Below are positions 7,388-14,951 of a DNA stretch of 22,014 nt, piece by piece. Below the pieces are notes generated by a model that was given only the letters and a program-made list of their open reading frames with translations, did no database searches and was not told the DNA's origin. Source of the stretch: Soehngenia sp035406565 (GTDB lineage: Bacteria; Bacillota; Clostridia; Tissierellales; Tissierellaceae); assembly GCA_035406565.1 (NCBI GenBank), contig DAONLG010000014.1, positions 1 through 22,014 of the forward strand. The letters run 5' to 3'. Position 1 is the first letter of the stretch, and each line of letters opens with the position of its first letter. A program made the position numbers and the translations under genes.

Positions 7388-9460
7388 ATGTTGAAATCGT
7401 ATTCAACAGACAGGATTAGAAATGTATCTTTATTGGGACACAGTAGCAATGGTAAGACAACATTGACTGAAGCTCTCCTATTTCAAGCAGGGGTCACAAC
7501 TAGACAAGGGAAAGTAACAGAAGGAAACACAATGTCAGATTTTGATAAACAAGAAATAGCTAGAAAAGTATCAATAGCTACTTCTGTAATTCCAGTTGAG
7601 TGGAATAATATAAAAATAAATGTACTCGACACACCAGGGTATTTTGACTTTATAGGCGAGATGTACGGGGCAAAGAGAGCATCTGAAAGCTCTGTATTAC
7701 TAGTAGATGCATCATCTGGGATAGAAGTAGGTACTGAGAAAGCATGGAAGAATGTTGAAAAATACAAGACTCCTAGGATGATTTTTGTAAATAAGATGGA
7801 TAAAGAAAATATCAATTTTGACAAATTAGTTGAAGATTTACAATCAACATTTGGAGGGAAAATTGTTCCTTTTGCATTTCCAATTGGTGAAGCTGAAAAC
7901 TTCAAAGGATTTGTCAGTGTAGTTGATGAGAAAGCATATGAATACTCTGGCAAAACTAGAAAAGAAGTAGAACTGACAGATGATCAAATGCAAAGAATAG
8001 AAGAAATTAAAGAAAAAATAAAAGAGATAATAGCTGAGACAGATGAAGCTTTAATGGAAAAATATTTTGATGGTGGCGATTTCACACCAGAAGAAATAGA
8101 GAAAGGAATAAAGTTAGCTGTTAAATCAACAGATTTGGTACCACTTATATTAGGATCTGCCGAAAAGACAATAGGAGCAGACTATTTAATGGATTTAATT
8201 ATAAAATACATGCCTTCTCCAGCAGATTTAGAAAGTGTAACAGGTAAATGGAACGACAAGGAGATCGTAAGAAAGATTGATGTAAATGAACCTTTCTCTG
8301 CTGTTGTTTTCAAGACCATTGCAGACCCATTTGTTGGGAAAATCTCGATTTTTAAAGTGTTATCAGGAAAGATCACAAAAGAGACCGAAGTATTTAACTC
8401 CACAAAAGAGAAAAGCGAAAAACTAGGTGGTTTATTCTTTTTAAGAGGGAAAAACCAGATTGAAGCAACCGAAATTTTAGCAGGTGATATAGGAGCAACT
8501 TCAAAATTAAATTATACTCAAACAGGGGACACACTATGCGATAAAAATAATCCTATAGTTTACGAAACAATAAGTTATCCTCAACCAACACTTTTTATGG
8601 CAATAGAGCCTAAAAACAAAGGTGATGAAGAAAAAATTTCAGCTTCATTAGCAAAATTAATGGAAGAAGATCCTACATTTGTCATACAGAGAAATTCTGA
8701 AACTAAACAATTATTAATAGGCGGACAAGGGAACGTTCAATTAGCTGTTATAGTGGATAAATTAAAACAAAATTTTGGAGTAGATGTCGTATTAACTAGC
8801 CCTAAAATTGCTTATAGAGAAACTATAAAAGGAACAGCATCAGTTCAAGGCAAACATAAAAAGCAATCGGGCGGAGCTGGGCAATATGGTGATGTTCACA
8901 TCAGGTTTGAACCATGTGAAGAAGAATTTGTCTTTGCTGAAGAGATATTTGGGGGCTCTGTGCCAAGGAACTTCTGGCCAGCTGTTGAAAAGGGAATTAG
9001 AGAGTCATTGGAACATGGAGTATTAGCTGGCTATCCAGTGGTAAATGTCAAAGCTGTATTGTTTGATGGATCTTATCATGAAGTTGACTCGAATGAAATG
9101 GCATTTAAAATAGCTGCTTCATTAGCGTTTAAGAAAGGCATGGAAGCTGCAAAACCTGTGCTGCTAGAACCTATAGTTAGAGTAGAAATAGTAATCCCAG
9201 AAGAATACATGGGAGATGTAATGGGGGATATGAACAAGAGAAGAGGCAGGATTTTGGGAATGGAACAGTTACCTGATGGAAGCCAAAAAATAGTTGCCGA
9301 AGCACCTCATGCTGAAATGTTCGAATACGCCATTGATTTAAGAGCTATGACTCAAGCGAGAGGAAGTTTCACAATGGAATTTGTAAGATATGAAGAAGTA
9401 CCTCCTATGATAGCAGAAAAAATAATTGAGAAGGCAAAAAAAGAAAAAGAAAATCATTAA
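7388..9460 (+). CDS. Elongation factor G-like translational GTPase (EF-G paralogue)
   Basis: This 690-residue cytoplasmic GTPase has the five-domain EF-G layout. The G domain has GHSSNGKTT (residues 17-25), DTPGYFDF (81-88) and NKMD (135-138). Domain II lies roughly at 290-370, domain III near 390-470, and domains IV-V span about 475-680, with QSGGAGQYGDVHIRFEP and the C-terminal MGDMNKRRGRILGME. The canonical EF-G has AHIDAGKTT and DTPGH; here the catalytic histidine position is Tyr85. These differences mark the EF-G-like (FusA2-type) paralogue group rather than the main translocase, whose gene normally sits by rpsL-rpsG-tuf. Its precise role is not established. It has its own promoter and terminator; ATG at 7388 follows AGGGGGA. 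Confidence 0.92.
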   Translation: MLKSYSTDRIRNVSLLGHSSNGKTTLTEALLFQAGVTTRQGKVTEGNTMSDFDKQEIARKVSIATSVIPVEWNNIKINVLDTPGYFDFIGEMYGAKRASESSVLLVDASSGIEVGTEKAWKNVEKYKTPRMIFVNKMDKENINFDKLVEDLQSTFGGKIVPFAFPIGEAENFKGFVSVVDEKAYEYSGKTRKEVELTDDQMQRIEEIKEKIKEIIAETDEALMEKYFDGGDFTPEEIEKGIKLAVKSTDLVPLILGSAEKTIGADYLMDLIIKYMPSPADLESVTGKWNDKEIVRKIDVNEPFSAVVFKTIADPFVGKISIFKVLSGKITKETEVFNSTKEKSEKLGGLFFLRGKNQIEATEILAGDIGATSKLNYTQTGDTLCDKNNPIVYETISYPQPTLFMAIEPKNKGDEEKISASLAKLMEEDPTFVIQRNSETKQLLIGGQGNVQLAVIVDKLKQNFGVDVVLTSPKIAYRETIKGTASVQGKHKKQSGGAGQYGDVHIRFEPCEEEFVFAEEIFGGSVPRNFWPAVEKGIRESLEHGVLAGYPVVNVKAVLFDGSYHEVDSNEMAFKIAASLAFKKGMEAAKPVLLEPIVRVEIVIPEEYMGDVMGDMNKRRGRILGMEQLPDGSQKIVAEAPHAEMFEYAIDLRAMTQARGSFTMEFVRYEEVPPMIAEKIIEKAKKEKENH

Positions 9461-9484
9461 AGGTGGAATTTCCACCTTTTTTGT
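9459..9484 (+). terminator. Rho-independent terminator of the EF-G-like gene
   Basis: AAAGGTGGA (9459-9467) and TCCACCTTT (9471-9479) form a perfect 9-bp stem with an ATT loop, followed by TTTGTT. The stem begins within the TAA stop codon. Confidence 0.92.
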
Positions 9485-9507
9485 TATATTGGGCTCAATA
9501 AAAATAA

Positions 9508-9537
9508 TTGATTTAATTTGAGATTATGTGGTATAAT
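9508..9537 (+). promoter_or_regulatory. Sigma-A promoter of the riboswitch/transglutaminase unit
   Basis: TTGATT (9508-9513) and TATAAT (9532-9537) are spaced by 18 bases. Transcription would start near 9544, giving a leader of about 120 bases that holds a hairpin and then the c-di-GMP aptamer. Confidence 0.8.
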
Positions 9538-9542
9538 TACAG

Positions 9543-9580
9543 TGACAATTACAAAAGGGTTTTTGTTTTGTAAACTGTCA
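9543..9580 (+). other. 5' leader hairpin ahead of the c-di-GMP aptamer
   Basis: TGACA (9543-9547) and TTACAAAA (9549-9556) pair with TTTTGTAA (9566-9573) and TGTCA (9576-9580), giving 13 base pairs with a small A/AC internal loop. The hairpin starts at the predicted 5' end of the transcript and ends three bases before the aptamer. It has no T-tract after it. It could protect the 5' end or space the aptamer; this is inference. Confidence 0.55.
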
Positions 9581-9582
9581 AA

Positions 9583-9651
9583 CGATAAAGGCAAACCTAT
9601 TGAAAGATAGGGACGCAAAGCTATAGGGCCTCAAAAGGCAGCCAGCTACCG
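9583..9651 (+). promoter_or_regulatory. Cyclic-di-GMP class I riboswitch (GEMM-I aptamer)
   Basis: The sequence carries the GEMM-I core. Outer-stem strands CGATA (9583-9587) and TACCG (9647-9651) pair with one A-C mismatch. GGCAAACC follows at 9590-9597. The second helix is capped by a GAAA tetraloop (CCTATT-GAAA-GATAGG), then GGGACGCAAAGC, then a third helix with GGGCCT and AGGCAGCC holding the tetraloop receptor side. These match the known consensus closely. The ribosome binding site AAAGGAG (9652-9658) abuts the outer stem, and the GTG start is 15 bases downstream of the aptamer. No terminator lies between aptamer and gene, so control is most likely at translation initiation. The direction of control cannot be read from the sequence. 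Confidence 0.93.
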
Positions 9652-9666
9652 AAAGGAGAGTTTACT

Positions 9667-10446
9667 GTGTCAAAAAAACTCGTTTGTTTATTTTTGTGCC
9701 TACTCATTATGTTCAATTTTCATGGGGTGGTTTCAGCGAGTTCTGATTTTAGCTTAACGGTTTTAGAAAATCGAATAAAAGTCGAATCTACTGAATATGG
9801 AAAAGGCATGAGATTGATGGTTCAGTATGGTAATAACAAATATTACTATAGCATAGGAAATGACGTTGAATACCTGCCAATTCAATTTGGTAAAGGAACT
9901 TATGAAGTTAAACTATTAAGAAATATTGAGGGGAATAGATACAGCGTTGTTGACAAAAAATACTTAAATATTTCCGAAGAGCCACAAGATGTATACCTAT
10001 CCTCTTCACAACCTGTTCTTTGGGAAAACAATGAAGAACTTCTAGCTTTAGCTAAAGATATAATAAAAGATAAAAACACTGATGAAGAAAAAGTGAAAGC
10101 AGTTTATGATTATATAGTTAGCAATATAAAATATGATAAATTAAAGATTAAAAATTTACCTGATGATTATGTTCCTAATTTAAATACGATCATCAAGGAT
10201 AAAAAGGGAATATGCTATGATTATTCAGCTCTATTTGCAGGCATTTTAAGATCTGAAGGCATTCCTTGCAAACTTGTAAAAGGCTATAAAAATGATTTAA
10301 AAAATTATCATGCTTGGAATGAAGTTTATCTAGATGGAAAGTGGCAAATAGTTGATACTACATATGACAGTGCATATGTAAACAAGAGGTTAAAAGTTTC
10401 AATGCTCAAAGCTGATTCAGATTACAATAAAGTTAGAGAATATTAA
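9667..10446 (+). CDS. Secreted transglutaminase-like domain protein under c-di-GMP riboswitch
   Basis: This 259-residue protein has a signal peptide (residues 1-24, SKK followed by a hydrophobic core and VSASS). A middle region of about 90 residues (25-115) resembles no domain I recognise. The C-terminal transglutaminase-like (papain-fold) domain runs over about 120-259. The catalytic triad can be placed: Cys183 in KGICYDYSALF, His215 in YHAWNEV and Asp230 in VDTTYD. Members of this superfamily can be proteases, cross-linkers or peptide N-glycanase-like enzymes, so the reaction is open. There is no sorting motif or C-terminal anchor, so it is probably released or held in the wall. GTG at 9667 follows AAAGGAG, and the hydrophobic leader begins at once. 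It is a single-gene unit with its own promoter, aptamer and terminator. Confidence 0.9.
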   Translation: MSKKLVCLFLCLLIMFNFHGVVSASSDFSLTVLENRIKVESTEYGKGMRLMVQYGNNKYYYSIGNDVEYLPIQFGKGTYEVKLLRNIEGNRYSVVDKKYLNISEEPQDVYLSSSQPVLWENNEELLALAKDIIKDKNTDEEKVKAVYDYIVSNIKYDKLKIKNLPDDYVPNLNTIIKDKKGICYDYSALFAGILRSEGIPCKLVKGYKNDLKNYHAWNEVYLDGKWQIVDTTYDSAYVNKRLKVSMLKADSDYNKVREY

Positions 10447-10470
10447 TTAAGCCGAAAGGCTTAATTTTTA
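10445..10470 (+). terminator. Rho-independent terminator of the transglutaminase-like gene
   Basis: AATTAAGCC (10445-10453) and GGCTTAATT (10458-10466) form a perfect 9-bp stem with a GAAA tetraloop, followed by TTT. It overlaps the stop codon and separates this gene from ctsR. Confidence 0.9.
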
Positions 10471-10478
10471 GTCTTAAA

Positions 10479-10495
10479 AGACAAAGATAGTCAAA
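10479..10495 (+). promoter_or_regulatory. CtsR operator (heptad direct repeat) before ctsR
   Basis: AGACAAA (10479-10485), a GAT spacer and AGTCAAA (10489-10495) form the tandem heptad recognised by CtsR (consensus RGTCAAA-NAN-RGTCAAA), with a single mismatch in the first half. It ends 17 bases before the ctsR start, right before the ribosome binding site AGGAGGTG, so the repressor would control its own operon. I see no convincing promoter between the preceding terminator and this site. A small palindrome, GTCTT-AA-AAGAC (10471-10482), overlaps it. Confidence 0.85.
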
Positions 10496-10512
10496 GTCAG
10501 GAGGTGAATACC

Positions 10513-10974
10513 ATGGCTGGTTTAAGTAATCTTATAGAAGAATTTATAAAAAATTTAATAGATGAGATGAATGGCGTTGTGGAAATTCAAAGAAATGAGT
10601 TAGCAAACTATTTTGATTGCGCCCCATCTCAAATTAATTACGTATTGAGCACTAGATTTACTCCGTATAAAGGTTACTATATAGAGAGTAAAAGAGGTGG
10701 CGGTGGGTATATAAAAATAGTAAAGGTTGATTTAAATGAGAACAATGGCTTTGACTTTGAGCATATAATAAATGATTTGATAGGGGATTCGATAACAGAA
10801 GCCAAAGCAATTGACATAATTGAAACATTTTATGAAGAAGGGCTTGTTTCAAAAAAAGAAGCGAATATAATCAAAGCTGCCATAAGTGATAGAGCTTTCG
10901 GAACTGAGATAGAGGATAGAAACAGGCTAAGAGCTAATATATTGAAAAACATAATACTAATACTTGTAGAATAG
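10513..10974 (+). CDS. ctsR: CtsR, repressor of class III heat-shock genes
   Basis: CtsR is a dimeric winged-helix repressor of clp genes in Gram-positive bacteria and loses DNA binding on heat stress. The 153-residue length is normal. The N-terminal helix-turn-helix (about residues 1-70) includes NELANYFDCAPSQINYVLSTRFT, followed by the wing with its diagnostic glycine run, ESKRGGGGYIKI. The C-terminal dimerisation region holds AKAIDIIETFYEEGLVSKKEANII. The ATG at 10513 fits the ribosome binding site AGGAGGTG (10499-10506); an in-frame GTG at 10504 lies inside that site and is rejected as the start. It is the first gene of ctsR-mcsA-mcsB-clpC, and the CtsR operator just upstream indicates autoregulation. 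Confidence 0.97.
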   Translation: MAGLSNLIEEFIKNLIDEMNGVVEIQRNELANYFDCAPSQINYVLSTRFTPYKGYYIESKRGGGGYIKIVKVDLNENNGFDFEHIINDLIGDSITEAKAIDIIETFYEEGLVSKKEANIIKAAISDRAFGTEIEDRNRLRANILKNIILILVE

Positions 10975-10983
10975 AGGGATAAT

Positions 10984-11487
10984 ATGATTTGCGAATCATG
11001 TAATAAGAGAGAAGCCAAAATACACTATAAATCTGTAATAAATGGAGTAGTTACAGAGCACCATCTGTGTGAGATTTGCGCTGCTGGATATAAAGAGGAT
11101 TTAATCAATAAATTTCCTCTTCATAAATTATTTAGTAGCATCTACTCAAATTCTGATGTAACATGCCCTAACTGCGGCTTAAGTTATGAAAAATTTAGAT
11201 CTACTGGTAAACTTGGATGCTCAGAATGTTATGATGCATTTGGTGATGATTTAAAAAATATAATTAAGGGTATACATGGGCATACTAAACACAATGGGAA
11301 AATGCCAAAAAGAGCATATCCATTATTAAAAATGGAAATGGACATAGAAAAACTTACAGCTGAACTTGACAGGGCTGTAAAAAATGAAGAGTATGAAAAA
11401 GCGGCTCTTTTGAGAGATGAAATAAAAGAATTAAAGAATAAATTGGAGCTTGCTAACAGGAGTGATAAAGATGACAAAATGGATTAA
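10984..11487 (+). CDS. mcsA: McsA, activator of the McsB arginine kinase
   Basis: McsA is a zinc-binding partner that activates McsB and helps release CtsR under stress. The 167-residue protein has two pairs of CxxC motifs: CESC (residues 3-6) with CEIC, and CPNC with CSEC, matching the four-plus-four cysteine pattern of the family. A C-terminal UVR motif (about 120-155) contains LTAELDRAVKNEEYEKAALLRDEI, the type of motif also used for contacts with ClpC. The start ATG at 10984 follows GAGGGAT, nine bases after the ctsR stop. The 3' end overlaps mcsB by 17 bases, consistent with translational coupling of the two partners. Confidence 0.95.
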   Translation: MICESCNKREAKIHYKSVINGVVTEHHLCEICAAGYKEDLINKFPLHKLFSSIYSNSDVTCPNCGLSYEKFRSTGKLGCSECYDAFGDDLKNIIKGIHGHTKHNGKMPKRAYPLLKMEMDIEKLTAELDRAVKNEEYEKAALLRDEIKELKNKLELANRSDKDDKMD

Positions 11488-12487
11488 AGATAACGAGAAA
11501 GATCCTGTAGTTATAAGTTCAAGGATAAGACTTGCTAGAAATTTAAAAAATGATACTTTCCCAATATATTCTTCTAAAGAAGAGGCAGAAAATACTCTAA
11601 AGAAAATACAAGAAGCAGTAGAAGAAATTTTTCCAGATGGGGATTATAAATTTTATAGTCTTGAGCAATTAGAAGTTCGGGAAAGAATGAGATTTATGGA
11701 AAATCATTTAATCAGCCCGGGGTTGGTTGAACAAACAGGTAAGAGTGCTTTTTATCTTAGAGATGATGAAAAAGCTACAATAATGATCAATGAAGAAGAT
11801 CATCTGAGATTGCAAACACTGTTTCCGGGGTTAAGGCTTAATGAGGCATGGGAAGAATGCGAACAAATAGATGATAGTCTGGAGTCAAAATTAGACTACG
11901 CATTTCATCCTGAATATGGATATTTAACATCTTGTCCTACAAATGTAGGAACTGGATTAAGAGCATCTGTCATGCTTCACTTGCCAGCAATGACTATGAC
12001 AGGATATATCATGGGTCTAATGGATGCTTTAAAGAGAATTGGTTTAACCATAAGAGGAATATATGGGGAAGGGACAGAAGCTGTAGGGCACTTATATCAA
12101 GTATCAAATCAATTGACATTAGGGGAAACAGAGACGGAGATAATTAAAAAAATAGATGAAATAACGACAGAGATAAGAAATAGAGAACAAAACACTAGAA
12201 ATTTCATATTTGAAAATAGAAGAATTGAGCTTGAAGATAAAGTTTATAGAGCAATTGGAATTCTACAAAATGCAAGAATGATCACATCTAATGAGGCAAT
12301 GGAACAAATATCCATTGTAAAACTTGGAGCAGATCTTGGATTGATTGAAGGTGAAGGATATAAAAATCTCATCGAATTAATGCTAGATATAAAACCAGGC
12401 AATATTCAATATAGATCAAATAAAGCTATGGATAGAACACAAAGAGATGTATTAAGAGCTAATATTATAAGAGAATATTTTAAATGA
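11471..12487 (+). CDS. mcsB: McsB, protein-arginine kinase
   Basis: McsB phosphorylates arginine residues on proteins, including CtsR, and phosphoarginine marks substrates for ClpCP. The 338-residue protein has the phosphagen kinase catalytic fold: SSRIRLARNL near residue 17, the catalytic-type cysteine C155 in SCPTNVGTGLRASV, and GTEAVGHLYQVSNQ near 210. The C-terminal RDVLRA (residues 325-330) matches the RDxxRA phosphoarginine-binding motif described for this family. The ATG at 11471 has AGGAG (11458-11462) at proper spacing; an upstream in-frame TTG at 11450 has no such site. It lies in the operon between its activator and clpC; the ClpC ribosome binding site overlaps its stop codon. Confidence 0.97.
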   Translation: MTKWIKDNEKDPVVISSRIRLARNLKNDTFPIYSSKEEAENTLKKIQEAVEEIFPDGDYKFYSLEQLEVRERMRFMENHLISPGLVEQTGKSAFYLRDDEKATIMINEEDHLRLQTLFPGLRLNEAWEECEQIDDSLESKLDYAFHPEYGYLTSCPTNVGTGLRASVMLHLPAMTMTGYIMGLMDALKRIGLTIRGIYGEGTEAVGHLYQVSNQLTLGETETEIIKKIDEITTEIRNREQNTRNFIFENRRIELEDKVYRAIGILQNARMITSNEAMEQISIVKLGADLGLIEGEGYKNLIELMLDIKPGNIQYRSNKAMDRTQRDVLRANIIREYFK

Positions 12488-12499
12488 GGAGGTTCTCAT

Positions 12500-14935
12500 A
12501 TGGGAATGAATGGTAGATTTACTGAAAGTGCACAAAAAGCGATATTATTAGCACAAGAAGAAGCTAAGAAATTTAATCATAATTATATAGGTACTGAGCA
12601 TTTATTGTTAGGATTAATGGCAGAAGACCAAGGTCTTGCTGCTAGCACTTTAAAAGAATTTGGGGTTACTTTAGATAAAATTAGAACTGAAGTATACACA
12701 ATAGTAGGAATGGGAGAAGAAGGCTCAGAAGTTTTAGGCTATACACCAAGGACAAAGCGAGTATTTGAACTGTCTTTTCAAGAAGCTAGAAATTTAGGAC
12801 ATAATTATGTTGGGACTGAGCATATATTACTAGCTTTAATAGTTGAAGGCGAAGGGATAGCAACTACTATTTTGAAAAGACTAGGTGTAGAACCCCAAAA
12901 ATTAGCTCAAAGGATCGTGGCGAAGATAACAGATCCTGCTAATTACAATAAAGGTACTGAAGAAGAGAAAGAAACACCAAATCTTGAAAAATACACCGTT
13001 GACTTAAATAAGATGGCAGAAAACGGCGAAATAGACCCTGTAATAGGCAGGTCTAAGGAAATAGAAAGAGTAATTCAAGTTTTAAGCAGAAGAACTAAAA
13101 ACAATCCTGTACTAATAGGTGAACCTGGAGTTGGGAAGACTGCAATAATTGAAGGTTTAGCTCAAAAGATAGTTGAGGGAAATGTACCAGATGTGATAAA
13201 AGATAAGAGGATATTGACTTTAGATTTACCCGGACTAATTGCTGGGGCAAAATACAGAGGGGAATTTGAGGAAAGGCTAAAAGCTGTCATGAAAGAGTTA
13301 AAAGAAGCTGGAGATGTGATTCTATTTATAGACGAACTTCATACAATTGTCGGAGCAGGAGCTGCTGAAGGAGCAATTGATGCATCAAATATATTAAAGC
13401 CAACTCTTGCGAGAGGGGAACTTCAAATAATTGGTGCTACAACAATTGATGAATATAGGAAATATATTGAGAAAGATTCAGCACTTGAAAGAAGATTACA
13501 ACCTATTATGGTAGAAGAACCAAGCGTAGAAGATACGATAAAAATACTTCAGGGATTAAGAGATAGATACGAAGCTCATCACGGTGTAAAAATTACCGAT
13601 GAGGCTATTAAAGCAGCAGCAGAACTATCTCATAGATATATTACAGACAGATTTTTACCTGATAAAGCTATTGACTTGATTGACGAGGCAGCATCTAAAT
13701 TAAGAGTCAATAACTATGTTGCTCCATTGGAACTAAAAACATTGGAAGATAGGCTTGAAGAATTACAACATGAGAAAGAAGAAGCTATCAATACTCAGAA
13801 TTTTGAAAAGGCTGCAAGGATAAGAGACGAAGAAAAGTCGATAAAAGAAGAAATGGAAAGTAAGAAGATTCAATGGGAGAAAAAGAGACACGAAACCAAT
13901 TTGGTTGTTGGATATAATGAGATAGCAGAGATTGTATCCCAATGGACAGGAGTTCCAGTAACAAATATGACTACTGAGGAAAGTGAAAGATTGTTAAACT
14001 TAGAAAAAGAACTTCACAAGAAAGTAGTAGGACAAGACCAAGCAGTAGAAGCTGTTTCAAGAGCAGTGAGAAGAGCTAGAGTGGGGTTAAAAGATCCTAA
14101 CAAACCAATTGGTAGTTTCATATTTGTTGGCCCTACAGGTGTGGGAAAAACTTATCTAGCAAAAGCTTTAGCGAAAGCACTGTTTGGTGACGAAGACGCT
14201 ATGATAAGGATAGATATGAGTGAATATATGGAAAAGCACTCAGTTTCAAGACTTGTTGGTTCCCCTCCTGGATATGTAGGATACGAAGAAGGAGGCCAAC
14301 TTACTGAAGCCGTTAGAAGAAAACCTTATTCAGTGGTTTTGTTTGATGAGATTGAAAAAGCTCACCCAGATGTATTTAATATGCTTTTACAAATTCTTGA
14401 TGAAGGAAGACTTACTGACTCTAAAGGGAGAACAGTAGATTTTAAAAACACTGTCATCATCATGACGTCTAATGTAGGTGCAACGTCTATTAAGAAACAA
14501 AATATTCTTGGCTTTTCAACTGGAGAAGAATCAGATAAAAAAGAATATGAAAAGATGAAAGAAATAATAACTGAGGAGTTAAAACGAACATTTAGACCAG
14601 AATTTTTAAACAGAATAGATGAAGTAATTGTTTTCCACGGGCTTGAAGAAGAACAAATTTTTGAAATAGTCGATTTGATGGTTAAAGAACTTGAAGAACG
14701 ATTAGGGAAATTAGGTGTGAAGGTAAAAATATCAGAAGATACGAAGAAATACATTGCAGAACAAGGCTTTGATTCTGTATTTGGAGCTAGACCACTTGAA
14801 AGAACTATAAGAAAAATGATAGAAGACAGACTCGCTGAAGAAATATTGAAAGGCAATATTCATATAGATGATGAAGTCGAAATAGATTATGATGGTGAGA
14901 ATTTAGTTTTCAAAAAGACAGCATTAAAACAATAA
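12500..14935 (+). CDS. clpC: ClpC, AAA+ unfoldase of the ClpCP protease
   Basis: ClpC is a hexameric ATPase that unfolds proteins, including arginine-phosphorylated ones, and feeds them into ClpP. The 811-residue protein has two Clp-N repeats (residues about 5-75 and 80-145, each with an HNYIGTEHLLLGL-like motif). AAA+ domain 1 carries Walker A GEPGVGKT from residue 207. A middle domain with a UVR-like segment (about 414-455, EEAINTQNFEKAARIRDEE) identifies ClpC rather than ClpA or ClpB. AAA+ domain 2 carries Walker A GPTGVGKT from residue 544. The LGF tripeptide at 670-672 is the ClpP-docking loop. It starts at ATG 12500 after GAGGAGGT. Regulation is expected through the CtsR site at the head of the operon. 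Confidence 0.98.
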   Translation: MGMNGRFTESAQKAILLAQEEAKKFNHNYIGTEHLLLGLMAEDQGLAASTLKEFGVTLDKIRTEVYTIVGMGEEGSEVLGYTPRTKRVFELSFQEARNLGHNYVGTEHILLALIVEGEGIATTILKRLGVEPQKLAQRIVAKITDPANYNKGTEEEKETPNLEKYTVDLNKMAENGEIDPVIGRSKEIERVIQVLSRRTKNNPVLIGEPGVGKTAIIEGLAQKIVEGNVPDVIKDKRILTLDLPGLIAGAKYRGEFEERLKAVMKELKEAGDVILFIDELHTIVGAGAAEGAIDASNILKPTLARGELQIIGATTIDEYRKYIEKDSALERRLQPIMVEEPSVEDTIKILQGLRDRYEAHHGVKITDEAIKAAAELSHRYITDRFLPDKAIDLIDEAASKLRVNNYVAPLELKTLEDRLEELQHEKEEAINTQNFEKAARIRDEEKSIKEEMESKKIQWEKKRHETNLVVGYNEIAEIVSQWTGVPVTNMTTEESERLLNLEKELHKKVVGQDQAVEAVSRAVRRARVGLKDPNKPIGSFIFVGPTGVGKTYLAKALAKALFGDEDAMIRIDMSEYMEKHSVSRLVGSPPGYVGYEEGGQLTEAVRRKPYSVVLFDEIEKAHPDVFNMLLQILDEGRLTDSKGRTVDFKNTVIIMTSNVGATSIKKQNILGFSTGEESDKKEYEKMKEIITEELKRTFRPEFLNRIDEVIVFHGLEEEQIFEIVDLMVKELEERLGKLGVKVKISEDTKKYIAEQGFDSVFGARPLERTIRKMIEDRLAEEILKGNIHIDDEVEIDYDGENLVFKKTALKQ

Positions 14936-14951
14936 TTTGGAGGAAAGTTAA

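Noticed and set aside
10504..10512. GTG at 10504 as start of ctsR
   Set aside because: The GTG is part of the ribosome binding site AGGAGGTG; ATG at 10513 is at the right distance and gives the normal CtsR N-terminus.
11450..11470. TTG at 11450 as start of mcsB
   Set aside because: The ribosome binding site AGGAG lies downstream of it at 11458-11462 and fits ATG 11471, which also gives the family-typical N-terminus.
11932..12147. Plus-strand 71-codon frame inside mcsB
   Set aside because: It overlaps the conserved kinase core in another frame and shows no family resemblance or start signal.
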